A program made the position numbers and the translations under genes. From contig NZ_LR656177.1 of the NCBI RefSeq assembly GCF_902168435.1, forward strand, positions 62,001-126,000: DNA of 64,000 bases, written 5' to 3'. Origin of the DNA: Bacillus marasmi. Lineage in GTDB: Bacteria; Bacillota; Bacilli; Bacillales; Cytobacillaceae. Below are positions 54,213 through 62,816 of the stretch, piece after piece; position 1 is the stretch's first letter, and the number at the start of each line of letters is the position of its first letter. A model generated the notes under the pieces. It was not told the origin of the DNA and made no database searches. It worked only from the letters and a program-made list of their open reading frames with translations.

Positions 54213-57104
54213 ATGCAACCTTTTATATCACTTTGTATGATCGTAAAGAATGAAGAAAAGGTTTTGGAAAGATGTTTGGATTCTGTTTTTGGTATAGTTG
54301 ATGAAATAATAATTGTTGATACAGGTTCAACTGATTGCACTAAAGAAATTGCTTCAAAATATACTGATAAAATTTATGATTTTAATTGGGATGGTAGTTT
54401 CTCTAACGCGCGTAACTTTGCTCAAAAGTTTGCTAGAGGAGTTTGGATTTTAGCTCTAGATGCTGATGAATACGTTGATAGAGAAAATTTATGTACTACT
54501 ATTGATAGCTTAAAAGAGATTATTGACTCAAAGTCAAGAATTGATGCTCTTTCTGTTAAAATAATTAACTTCACTGGATCTTATGGTGAAAATATTATTC
54601 AACATCATCATTCTAGAATATATATAAATGATGGAACGGTTAAATATTATAGGGACATTCATGAGCAACTAGAAAAAACTGATGATACTTTAATAAGAGA
54701 TAAGGATTCCAGTCTTGTTGTTTATCATTCTGGTTATTTAAATTATGTGGTTAAGAATAAAGAAAAGAATAAAAGGAATACCATGTTAATTGAGTCAGAA
54801 ATGAAGAAGTCTGGAGAATCTGGTTTTGATTATTTTAATATGGGAAATGAGTTGCAGTCTTTGGGGAAGATTGAGGAAGCATTAGATGCATATAAAAAAG
54901 CATTCATAAAAAAACCTGATATAGGATATTCTTGGGTCCCTTATACAATAATTCAAATCATTAATTGTTTAATTAGGTTAACTAGATATAATGAGGCACT
55001 AGATGTGATTGCTGATGCTCAACAAATGTATTCTAATTCCCCTGATTTTCAATGTTTAAAGAGTAATATTTATATTTCACAGTTTAGATTTGAAGACGCT
55101 AAAGATGTATTAATAGAGATTATTAACAATAAGGATAATTACGATAAATGTATTTTGAGTGAAGATTATTTAGAATTAATTCCTCATAAATTTTTAGGAA
55201 TGATATATGAACGTGAAGAAAACTATGAAAAGGCTATTGAGCAATATTCTCATGCTTTATCATATAATACAACTAACTTAGAAATTATCACACGGATTCT
55301 ATTCATCTTATCGAAATATAATTGCAACAAAGAACTAAAGAACTTTATTGACAAACAGAAATGGACAGCTAGGCAAGAAATAACTAAGGCAATTATAAAA
55401 GTACTACTGAATAATAATAATATTGATTTAGCAAAAAGTTTATGTGAGTTTATTAATACCAAAAAAGATATTGTAGGAATAAATATGAAATCCGAATTGG
55501 TTAATGGTAATTTCAATGATGCTTATAATAGAATAAAAAATAGATCTATACATGATTTGAACGATTTATTAAGTCAAAATTGGATTGATTTTTTTGATTT
55601 ACTTATCCTTGCTTTAAACTGTAAGGAAACCAATTTGTTGAAGTTATTTGGTAATTTGATTACAAATAGTGACGAAAAATTATTTGTATCATTTTTACTA
55701 GAAGGGTCAATTGATACAAAGATGAATAATCCAGTTTATCTAGTTTCTCTTATGGAAAAAGCAGTACTCCTTCAACAGTTCGAACTATTCGAATCGCTTA
55801 TACCGCTAAAGAAGTTCTATGATGAATCTATTAATCTGTTAATTGGCCATATGTTATATAAGCTTCATTTTGAAGAGATTGCAATCTCTTTTTATCAAGA
55901 AATAGATAGTTTAGAAAAACTTGATGATGAAGCTATGGTGAATACTATTAAGGAGTTTATAAAGAGAGAAGAAATTAATGATGCTATTGAGTTCTCATTA
56001 CTAGCTATAAACCAAAATAGAAATGATTTTCGTATTTTTAAATATGGGATTGAATTAACTGAAAAGGTAAAAATGTATGAATTAAGAGATGAGTTTTTAA
56101 AACTAGCCTTACAAATTTATCCTGATAGCAAGTGGCTACAAGGTTTTAACGTTAAATGTAAAAAAATAGATTTTGCAAAAAAAACTAGAGTTAAGGAATA
56201 TGAATTATCATCAGATAGAATTCTACTTTCAATTATCATTCCGGCTTATAATGCAGGAAAATACATTAGGGAAACAATTGAGTCTGCGTTAACACAGACT
56301 ATAGATAAAAAAGAAGTTATTATCGTAAATGATGGGTCTTCAGATAATACATTAGCAATTATAAATAAATTTTCACATTTAGAAAATGTAAAGGTTTTTG
56401 ATAATGTAATTAATAGAGGGGCTAACTATACCTATAATTATGGTTTGTTACAAGCAAAAGGTGAATATGTAACTTTTCTTGATGCAGATGATGTATACCT
56501 TCCTGAATATTGCGAAAAGGTAATTAATGAAATTGAAATGGATCAAGCAGATTTGGGCTTTGCAAATTTATTTGTTATAGATGGTACAAGTAAATTAACA
56601 ACCACACTTTACGGTCAACCACGAGATCCAAGATTTAACCATTTCTTTGAAGGGCCCAATCATCAGTTCCCAGATGGTGAAATGTTACGAAAACTTATTT
56701 TAAAGGGTGCTCATGTGAGTCCAAGATCGGTTTATAAACGAGAATTATTCCATCTTTTTGGTCTTGAAGATTATCGTTTGAGAATTGCACACGATTGGTT
56801 GAGACATATTAGATTTATCCTGAATGGAGCAAAATGTGTTTTTGTAGAAGAGCCACTTGGTTACTACAGAATACATCCTGAAGGAAATTCGCAGAAGAAT
56901 CCACAGGAAAATAATGTGGAAAATTTAAAGGTAATGGAGATCGTTGAGAAAGAACTTTTTCATGTTTTAAGTGAAGAAGAGCGTTTTATTATGACTATGA
57001 TTAAAAAAAATATACGGGTATCACTTTTCAGTAGTTTAGCAGACTCTAACTTACCAACATCGGAAATAATCAAATATCTAGTAAATAGGAAATTTGATAT
57101 TTAG
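54213..57104 (+). CDS. Double GT2 glycosyltransferase with TPR repeats (putative flagellin glycosyltransferase)
   Basis: A 963-aa protein with three parts. Residues 1-100 are a GT-A family 2 domain (ISLCMIVKNEEKVLERCLDS, IVDTGS, LDADEY). Residues about 205-380 carry TPR-like helices (YFNMGNELQSLGKIEEALDA; YEREENYEKAIEQYSHAL). Residues about 669-900 are a second GT2 domain (LSIIIPAYNAGKYIRETIES, VNDGSSDNT, FLDADDVYLPEY). The TPR may bind the protein acceptor and each GT domain could add one sugar. It is directly downstream of hag and between two flagellins, the usual place for flagellin glycosylation genes, but the acceptor is inferred. Base content is much more AT-rich than in the export genes, suggesting transfer. 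Confidence 0.85.
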   Translation: MQPFISLCMIVKNEEKVLERCLDSVFGIVDEIIIVDTGSTDCTKEIASKYTDKIYDFNWDGSFSNARNFAQKFARGVWILALDADEYVDRENLCTTIDSLKEIIDSKSRIDALSVKIINFTGSYGENIIQHHHSRIYINDGTVKYYRDIHEQLEKTDDTLIRDKDSSLVVYHSGYLNYVVKNKEKNKRNTMLIESEMKKSGESGFDYFNMGNELQSLGKIEEALDAYKKAFIKKPDIGYSWVPYTIIQIINCLIRLTRYNEALDVIADAQQMYSNSPDFQCLKSNIYISQFRFEDAKDVLIEIINNKDNYDKCILSEDYLELIPHKFLGMIYEREENYEKAIEQYSHALSYNTTNLEIITRILFILSKYNCNKELKNFIDKQKWTARQEITKAIIKVLLNNNNIDLAKSLCEFINTKKDIVGINMKSELVNGNFNDAYNRIKNRSIHDLNDLLSQNWIDFFDLLILALNCKETNLLKLFGNLITNSDEKLFVSFLLEGSIDTKMNNPVYLVSLMEKAVLLQQFELFESLIPLKKFYDESINLLIGHMLYKLHFEEIAISFYQEIDSLEKLDDEAMVNTIKEFIKREEINDAIEFSLLAINQNRNDFRIFKYGIELTEKVKMYELRDEFLKLALQIYPDSKWLQGFNVKCKKIDFAKKTRVKEYELSSDRILLSIIIPAYNAGKYIRETIESALTQTIDKKEVIIVNDGSSDNTLAIINKFSHLENVKVFDNVINRGANYTYNYGLLQAKGEYVTFLDADDVYLPEYCEKVINEIEMDQADLGFANLFVIDGTSKLTTTLYGQPRDPRFNHFFEGPNHQFPDGEMLRKLILKGAHVSPRSVYKRELFHLFGLEDYRLRIAHDWLRHIRFILNGAKCVFVEEPLGYYRIHPEGNSQKNPQENNVENLKVMEIVEKELFHVLSEEERFIMTMIKKNIRVSLFSSLADSNLPTSEIIKYLVNRKFDI

Positions 57105-57130
57105 ATTTTAATAAAGGATTTGATAAGCAG

Positions 57131-57811
57131 ATGGACTACAATGAATTATTAAACATAATTTATAAAGCTAATCATCTATTTCATGAAAATGATGCTAGAA
57201 ATATAGAACGTGAATTACAAAGAAAAGCATTAAAAGAAACAGCAAGTTTTGTTGAAGAGAGAATGAATAATGTGAGATCTTTTGCTACTAAAGAAGAGCT
57301 ATTAGAATATGCAATTGATTTGGTGGTCCTAAAAGGCTTATTTATTGAATTTGGGGTGTATAAAGGTGAAACGATTAATTTTATTTCATCTAAAGTAGAA
57401 GAGACCGTTTATGGATTTGACTCATTTGAGGGTTTACCAGAAGATTGGAGAGATGGTTTTCCTAAAGGAGTATTTCAGTTGGGAACACTTCCAAGTGTAA
57501 ATTATAACGTTGAATTAATTAATGGATGGTTTGAGGAATCTTTACCAAAGTTTACTGAAAATCATAAAAACAATTGTGCATTTATCCACATTGATTGTGA
57601 TTTGTATACATCAACTAAAACAATATTTAAATTTCTAAAAGGCAAAATACAATCTGGGACAGTAATTGTATTTGATGAGTACTTTAATTATCCAAATTGG
57701 AAAAATGGAGAATATAAGGCTTTTGAAGAGTTTATTGCTGAGAGCAAAAGTAAATTTGAATATATAGGGTATAATCGTTACCATGAGCAAGTAGGAGTAA
57801 GAATACTATAA
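57131..57811 (+). CDS. TylF-type SAM-dependent O-methyltransferase
   Basis: A 226-aa methyltransferase like macrocin O-methyltransferase TylF, which methylates sugar hydroxyls. SAM-site strand FIEFGVYKGETINFI (about 76-90), YGFDSFEGLPEDWRDGF, and the acidic metal-site motif FIHIDCDLYTST with FDEYFNYPNW are present. The start has only a weak ribosome site. It lies between a glycosyltransferase and a sugar mutase, so it probably methylates the glycan added to flagellin. AT-rich like its neighbours. Confidence 0.85.
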   Translation: MDYNELLNIIYKANHLFHENDARNIERELQRKALKETASFVEERMNNVRSFATKEELLEYAIDLVVLKGLFIEFGVYKGETINFISSKVEETVYGFDSFEGLPEDWRDGFPKGVFQLGTLPSVNYNVELINGWFEESLPKFTENHKNNCAFIHIDCDLYTSTKTIFKFLKGKIQSGTVIVFDEYFNYPNWKNGEYKAFEEFIAESKSKFEYIGYNRYHEQVGVRIL

Positions 57812-57840
57812 ATTGAAATTAAAATTATAGGAGCATTATA

Positions 57841-58941
57841 ATGTATGACTATTTAATAGTTGGCGCTGGTTTATTTGGTGCTGTGTTTGCTTATGAGGCT
57901 ACACAAAGAGGAAAGACTTGTTTAGTAATTGATAAAAGGGATCATATTGGTGGTAATTTATATACTGAGAAAATAGAAGATATTAATGTTCATAAGTATG
58001 GAGCTCATATTTTTCATACTAATAATAAAAAGGTTTGGGATTATATCAATCAATTTGGCGAGTTTAACAGATATACTAATGCACCTATAGCAAATTTTAA
58101 TGGAGAAATATACAATCTACCATTTAATATGAATACTTTTAATAAATTATGGGGTGTTTCAACACCAAATGAAGCAAGGAAGGTTATTGAAGAACAAAGA
58201 AAAAGGGCTGGGGTTATTACTCCTAAAAATCTTGAAGAACAAGCAATTTCTTTAGTTGGAACAGATATTTATAAAAAGTTAATTAAAGGTTATACAGAAA
58301 AGCAATGGGGAAGGCCTGCTAAAGAATTACCTGCAGCTATTATCAGAAGAATTCCAGTACGCTTTACTTATGATAATAATTATTTTAATGACAAATATCA
58401 AGGAATACCAATTGGTGGATACACCGCAATTATTGAAAAGATGCTTATGAATAGTGAAAAGAGATTAAGTGTTGATTTCTTTCAAAATAGATATGAACTC
58501 TCAAAACTCGCTCATAAAATTGTTTTTACTGGGATGATTGATCAATATTACGAATTTAATTATGGAGTGCTTGAATATAGAAGTCTTAAATTTGAAACAA
58601 AGGTTTTACATGAAATCAACAATTACCAAGGAAATGCAGTAGTTAATTATACTGATAACGTAACCCCTTATACTCGAATAATAGAGCATAAACATTTTGA
58701 ATTTGGCACCCAAGAAAAGACAATTATTACAAAAGAATATCCTCTAGATTGGGAATCTGGTAAAGAGCCATATTATCCAATTAATGATGAAAAAAATAAT
58801 AATTTATATATAAAATATGAAGAGCTAGCAAAACAAGAGAAGAATGTGATTTTTGGGGGGAGATTAGGATTATATAAATATTTTGATATGCATCAAGTGA
58901 TTGTTTCTGCGCTAGAGTCTGTTAAAAAAGAATTTAGTTAG
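57841..58941 (+). CDS. glf: UDP-galactopyranose mutase
   Basis: Flavoenzyme that converts UDP-galactopyranose to UDP-galactofuranose, 366 aa, the usual length. The dinucleotide-binding start YLIVGAGLFGAVFAYEA with IDKRDHIGGNLYTE, the substrate motif KYGAHIFHTNNKKVWDYI, TEKQWGRPAKELPAAIIRRI and the C-terminal FGGRLGLYKYFDMHQVI are all intact. In this setting it suggests galactofuranose in the flagellin glycan. It ends the AT-rich island. Confidence 0.93.
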   Translation: MYDYLIVGAGLFGAVFAYEATQRGKTCLVIDKRDHIGGNLYTEKIEDINVHKYGAHIFHTNNKKVWDYINQFGEFNRYTNAPIANFNGEIYNLPFNMNTFNKLWGVSTPNEARKVIEEQRKRAGVITPKNLEEQAISLVGTDIYKKLIKGYTEKQWGRPAKELPAAIIRRIPVRFTYDNNYFNDKYQGIPIGGYTAIIEKMLMNSEKRLSVDFFQNRYELSKLAHKIVFTGMIDQYYEFNYGVLEYRSLKFETKVLHEINNYQGNAVVNYTDNVTPYTRIIEHKHFEFGTQEKTIITKEYPLDWESGKEPYYPINDEKNNNLYIKYEELAKQEKNVIFGGRLGLYKYFDMHQVIVSALESVKKEFS

Positions 58942-59461
58942 TAATAAAAGAGCAAAAAGGTAGAAAGGGTTAAAAAAATAGAAAATGACATGGTTGATGA
59001 TTAAAACGTCATAGAAAGCTTTCTAGCATGCATCATCTATTGGGGCTCTGCTGTTAAAAACTATAGTATTATACTTTAGTTTATTCGGGGGTGATCATCA
59101 AGATTGAGATGACATGGACCTCGTAAAACTTTTACTGTGTTAACAAGGTAGAAGTTCAAGGTGTTTGAAAAAAGAATTTTATTAGCACAAATCTAGATTT
59201 GATTCTCATTATGGGGGATAGTATACTCGCTATCCTCCCAAACTGTCCTAAGTAGGTAAATAGTTGTTCCATTATTATCATTGTTGTTGTAATGAATTGA
59301 AATGAATCTCCTCTTCATAAATATACACATGGATAAAGTAGAACCAATTTAATGAAATGACATATGAACCTCATTGCGCTATTGACTCGAAATTTGCTCC
59401 TAAACTTTAAATTAGACTCTCAAAATTGGATTATTCTATATGATAAACCGCAAATTCACTT
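58942..59461. other. Gene-free AT-rich gap with palindromes
   Basis: 520 bp with no convincing gene on either strand. It has a 14-bp perfect palindrome TAGAAAGCTTTCTA (59012-59025), a hairpin GGGGGATAG/CTATCCTCCC (59213-59239) and AAATCTAGATTT. None has the T-run of a terminator. It may be decayed mobile DNA, given the truncated endonuclease next to it, but no family can be named. Confidence 0.5.
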
Positions 59462-59767
59462 TCAATTGTTATAACACACCTGCTCAAGGAATGTTATAAA
59501 CTGGTCGGTCTGAGATTGCACTTGGTAGCACTCGGTGTAGCCCTTTTCAGTTCTACTATCCATTACTTTCTTATAAAAGGGACGTGCTAGTGGAAGAGTA
59601 GAGGTTAATTTTTCAAAACAGAAAAAACACCATTCACTATCATTTTTAGAATGAATAAATTGAAATCGAGGTTTTCTTCCTCTTTGTTTTGTAATGCAGC
59701 CATCCCCTAACAACTTTCCGGTAATCATATGTTTAATTTCTTCAGGTATAGAACTTAAAGAAAACAT
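59462..59767 (-). CDS. LAGLIDADG homing endonuclease-like protein, short (probably truncated)
   Basis: A 101-aa protein. The motif ITGKLLGDGCI, followed by RKPRFQFIHSKNDSEWCFFC, is the first LAGLIDADG helix and following strand of the LAGLIDADG_2 type; the Asp of GDG would bind the metal. The second LAGLIDADG-type helix is absent, and the 120 bp beyond the stop do not encode it in any frame, so this is probably a remnant or a half-enzyme acting as a homodimer. AGGTGA precedes the ATG and a -10 TATAAT lies upstream, so expression signals remain. It is 5.4 kb from an endonuclease-less intron in hag and next to a second flagellin. Confidence 0.7.
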   Translation of the reverse strand: MFSLSSIPEEIKHMITGKLLGDGCITKQRGRKPRFQFIHSKNDSEWCFFCFEKLTSTLPLARPFYKKVMDSRTEKGYTECYQVQSQTDQFITFLEQVCYNN

Positions 59768-59781
59768 AATATCACCTACAT

Positions 59782-59801
59782 AGAATGTTTGTTCTATTAT
59801 A
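59782..59801 (-). promoter_or_regulatory. -10 box and LexA-like site before the endonuclease-like gene
   Basis: On the minus strand TATAAT (59801-59796) is followed at once by AGAACAAACATTCT (59795-59782). This resembles the Bacillus LexA box GAAC-N4-GTTC with one mismatch. It would allow DNA-damage induction; this is an inference. Confidence 0.35.
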
Positions 59802-59884
59802 ACATTTCATACTACTTACGAATAATATTTTGACGAGAATATGAAAAAATTTGTTTTATTACTAATAAATCCCATAGAATTTGC

Positions 59885-59911
59885 TAAATTTTTCCTAGAT
59901 ATTACCGATAC
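59885..59911 (+). promoter_or_regulatory. Sigma-D promoter for VWA flagellin
   Basis: TAAA at 59885-59888, 15 nt, then ACCGATAC at 59904-59911. It lies 41 nt before the TTG start, so this flagellin should be made with the late class of genes. Confidence 0.8.
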
Positions 59912-59951
59912 CAAAATATAGGTAAAAAGTCTTTTTATTGAAGGTGATATC

Positions 59952-61424
59952 TTGATCATTAATCATAATTTAGCAGCATTAAATACAATAAATAAATTAA
60001 CAAAAAACAACAAAAGCAATACAAATGCAATCGAAAAGTTAGCATCTGGCTTACGTATAAATAAAGCTGCTGATGACGCAGCAGGTTTGGCTATTTCGGA
60101 AAAAATGAGAGCACAAATCCGAGGAACTGAACAAGCGAATAAAAACATTCAGGATGGCATATCTCTTATTCAGAGTGCAGACGCAGCTCTTGGACAAATT
60201 CAAAATCCCAATTTACAAAGAATAAGGGAATTAGCAATACAAGCAGCTAATGATACACTTACCGCAGAAGATAGGGGAGCAATACAAACAGAAATTGACC
60301 AAATAAAATTAGGAATAGATGATATTGCAAATAATACTGAATTTAATAGTATTAAAATCCTTAGACCACCAATTATTGAAACTCCACCAGTTACTGTTCC
60401 AGGTAAATCAGATATTATTTTTATTATTGATAATACGGGGAGCATGGGATCACCAATCGCAAATGTAAAAAATAACATTGAAAGCTTTGTTAATAAAATG
60501 AAAGATGAGGGAGTAGATGTTAGGTTAGGTTTAGTTACATATGGCGATATATCACCATCTGAAAATGGTGAGTGGGTTGAGAAAAAAGACTTTGTTACGG
60601 ACGTAGAAGTTTTCAAAACATATATTGGAAGTGTTCCAGCAATTGGCGGAGGCGATACGGAGGAATCTGGACTAGAAGGTATTGCTGACCCAACCAATGG
60701 TGCATTAAGCTTTTCCTTCCGGGAGGATGCGACTAAACAATTTATTTTAGTTACAGATGCACCTGTCCATGACAACGCAACTGATGGTGACGGTGGGGAT
60801 GGGCAATCGAGCTATGATATAGATGACGTTGCCAATTTGTTAAAAACAAATAATATTAAATTACATGTAGTTTCATCAACTGCTTCAGGGATTGCCACGC
60901 AATTAGATCGGCTAACCACCCCAACCGGTGGTACATATATGGATATTTATGGTGACTTTTCGTCTCAATTAAGCTCGCTAGCTTCTAGTATTATTGTTGA
61001 TTCTGGCAATAAAGAAGAATTGGAAAATATGCCACCAATCACTCTACAAGTTGGAGCAAATTCTGGTGACTCTTTTTTGATTGAGTTATTTGATGCTCGT
61101 ACAGATAAATTAAAAATAGCTACACTATCTATTAATCCAGCTGATAAAGCTCAAGAAGCAATCACATTAATAGATGAAGCAATCAAGATGATTTCTTCTC
61201 AACGAGGTAAATTGGGAGCCTATCAAAATGCATTAGAGCACATCCAGAATAATATTTCAAATTATGGTATTAATATAACCGCAGCAGAATCAGGTATTCG
61301 TGATTCAGACATGGCAAAAGAAGTAATGGCGCAAGCCAAAAATTCAATTCTATCTCAGTCTGCTCAAGCAATGCTGATACAAGCAAATCAGCAACCTCAA
61401 GCCGTTTTACAGCTTCTTCGATAA
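59952..61424 (+). CDS. Flagellin with a von Willebrand factor A domain in the variable region
   Basis: A 490-aa flagellin. Residues 1-136 are D0/D1 (INHNLAALNTINKLT, LASGLRINKAADDAAGLAIS); 361-490 are the C-terminal D1/D0 (ITLQVGANSGDS, AAESGIRDSDMAKEVMAQ, QPQAVLQLLR). Between them, after a Pro-rich linker, residues about 152-350 form a VWA domain: IIFIIDNTGSMG (D160, T162, S164), IGGGDTEESGLEGI (T236) and FILVTDAPVHD (D269), a complete metal-ion-dependent adhesion site. TTG 59952 follows AAGGTGAT. It should co-polymerise into the filament and display the VWA domain outside. No intron is present at the position that is interrupted in hag. Confidence 0.94.
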   Translation: MIINHNLAALNTINKLTKNNKSNTNAIEKLASGLRINKAADDAAGLAISEKMRAQIRGTEQANKNIQDGISLIQSADAALGQIQNPNLQRIRELAIQAANDTLTAEDRGAIQTEIDQIKLGIDDIANNTEFNSIKILRPPIIETPPVTVPGKSDIIFIIDNTGSMGSPIANVKNNIESFVNKMKDEGVDVRLGLVTYGDISPSENGEWVEKKDFVTDVEVFKTYIGSVPAIGGGDTEESGLEGIADPTNGALSFSFREDATKQFILVTDAPVHDNATDGDGGDGQSSYDIDDVANLLKTNNIKLHVVSSTASGIATQLDRLTTPTGGTYMDIYGDFSSQLSSLASSIIVDSGNKEELENMPPITLQVGANSGDSFLIELFDARTDKLKIATLSINPADKAQEAITLIDEAIKMISSQRGKLGAYQNALEHIQNNISNYGINITAAESGIRDSDMAKEVMAQAKNSILSQSAQAMLIQANQQPQAVLQLLR

Positions 61425-61474
61425 ATAATTTTTTACGTTCCAATTCTCATAGTAAAATATAAGGATGTGCTTAT

Positions 61475-61675
61475 ATGGATATTGCAAAAATGTCGATTGC
61501 ACTAAGCCAAGGACAAGTACAACAACAAGCTTCCATGTCTGTTATGAAAATGGCAATGGGGAATGTTGAACAGCAAGGAGACGCACTTCAAAAGTTATTA
61601 GGCGTTAGTAATGTTTCAAACATTCAACGGATTGACCAACCGAATCTAGGTACAAATATTGATGTATTAATCTGA
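61475..61675 (+). CDS. YjfB-family putative motility protein
   Basis: A 66-aa protein of the YjfB family, found near flagellar genes in bacilli, with no known role. The whole sequence is typical (MDIAKMSIALSQGQVQQQAS, MSVMKMAMGNVEQQG). AAGGATGTG is upstream. It lies between the second flagellin and flaG. Confidence 0.85.
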   Translation: MDIAKMSIALSQGQVQQQASMSVMKMAMGNVEQQGDALQKLLGVSNVSNIQRIDQPNLGTNIDVLI

Positions 61676-61780
61676 ACGGTGCTTGAATGTAATTTTCGTT
61701 GATTGTATTTAGTGCTTCAGGTTATTATTTGCAGGGTATGCTTGAAATAATTTATCTCATAAATTGTTCATTATATATCA

Positions 61781-61807
61781 TAAACTTTCCCCCACCCCAA
61801 CCGATAA
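61781..61807 (+). promoter_or_regulatory. Sigma-D promoter for flaG
   Basis: TAAA at 61781-61784, 15 nt, then ACCGATAA at 61800-61807, 41 nt before the flaG start. Confidence 0.82.
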
Positions 61808-61848
61808 TTTTAAATAGAGTGATTGTGCATAGGAGGTGGAGATGAGCG

Positions 61849-62235
61849 ATGTCAGATAGGTTGTCTATTTCTGGTACGAATAATAATCATGTGGCAGGAA
61901 TGCCTGGTAATGTCCCAAGTGGATATCAGGCGAAGCCGGTTGATAAGGTCGAACGAATCGTTAAGACTAAGGAAATGTCCAAAGATAAAGAGGAATCGAG
62001 CCAGCAGAATTCAAAGGAACAAACCGAAAAAGTGATTAATGGCTTAAATGAATTTTTGAAGGCCTCAAATTCCCATTTGAAGTTCGAATTTCATGATGGG
62101 GCAAAGGAATATTATGTTTCAATCGTTGATGACCAGACCAATGAAGTCATTAAAGAAATTCCTTCGAAAAAACTATTAGACATGTACGCTGCCATGACCG
62201 ATTATCTCGGATTACTCGTGGACCGGAAGGCATAA
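61849..62235 (+). CDS. flaG: FlaG-family protein (YvyC)
   Basis: A 128-aa protein of the FlaG/YvyC family, which influences filament length or is secreted with filament proteins. A variable, charged N-terminal half is followed by the conserved NGLNEFLKASNSHLKFEFHD, YVSIVDDQTNEVIKEIPSKK and LLDMYAAMTDYLGLLVDRKA. ATG 61849 follows AGGAGGTGG. In B. subtilis yvyC precedes fliD; here it closes the filament locus with its own sigma-D promoter and terminator. Confidence 0.92.
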   Translation: MSDRLSISGTNNNHVAGMPGNVPSGYQAKPVDKVERIVKTKEMSKDKEESSQQNSKEQTEKVINGLNEFLKASNSHLKFEFHDGAKEYYVSIVDDQTNEVIKEIPSKKLLDMYAAMTDYLGLLVDRKA

Positions 62236-62251
62236 TGTAATAATTTTTACA

Positions 62252-62384
62252 AATTGATAACGGAGCGGAAGGCACGAAGACTCCTGCGGGAGCAAAGGGC
62301 ATAGGGAGACACCGCAGGAGCGAAGCGACGAGGAGGCTTCCTGCACCGCCCGCGGAAAGCGAAGTGCCTGGAGCGGAGATTAAC
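62252..62384 (+). repeat. Dispersed repeat A, copy 7
   Basis: ATTGATAACGGAGCGGAAGG ... CCTGGAGCGGAGATTAAC, about 133 bp. The inside is well conserved but both terminal inverted repeats have drifted (TTGATAA / AGATTAAC). It lies between flaG and its terminator. Confidence 0.88.
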
Positions 62385-62397
62385 ATTATATTAAATT

Positions 62398-62430
62398 AAA
62401 CAAGGCCAAGGCGGTCTTGTTTTTTTGTCT
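62398..62430 (+). terminator. Terminator after flaG
   Basis: AACAAGGCC and GGTCTTGTT (one bulge) around a short loop, then seven T. Confidence 0.8.
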
Positions 62431-62488
62431 AAATTTTTAAATATCCCACCATTATTTTACATAACAAAGTTTTATCGATATAATAAAT

Positions 62489-62635
62489 TTATCCCACATC
62501 AACGGGCAGTAAATCCCCCACTTCAAGGATTATATTAAATATAGAAAATTATGGCAGATAAACTGCCCGTAAATGTCCGATTAAGTTCAGCTAACCATAA
62601 GTGGGTATAATGCCACCCACTGATGGAAGTTTCAC
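62489..62635 (+). repeat. Dispersed repeat C, copy 2
   Basis: AACGGGCAGTAAATCCCCCA, later AACTGCCCGTAAATGTCCGA, and the end CCCACTGATGGAAGTTTCAC. The first and second blocks are inverted repeats (GGGCAGT / ACTGCCC). The end is shared with 12211-12260. Together with repeat A copy 7 it accounts for most of the gap 62236-62816; 62636-62816 shows nothing clear. Confidence 0.75.
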
Positions 62636-62816
62636 TATATAATTGTTTGATTTTACCCAATCTATAAAAATATTTATTTTTGCACCCAAAGAATTCTTCA
62701 AACTCACAAAACACTATAACCCTCCACCAGAAAAACACACATCCCACCACACCAGAACTTGAACCTTATCCAAACCGTTTTCAATGAAGCAAACTGAATA
62801 AAAGGAGGTCTAGCAA

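Noticed and set aside
58942-59461. Second group I intron or remnant next to the endonuclease-like gene
   Set aside because: No R or S core elements were found; only short palindromes are visible.
62535-62750. 71-aa minus-strand open frame
   Set aside because: It covers repeat C and AT-rich intergenic sequence, has no ribosome site and no recognisable pattern.
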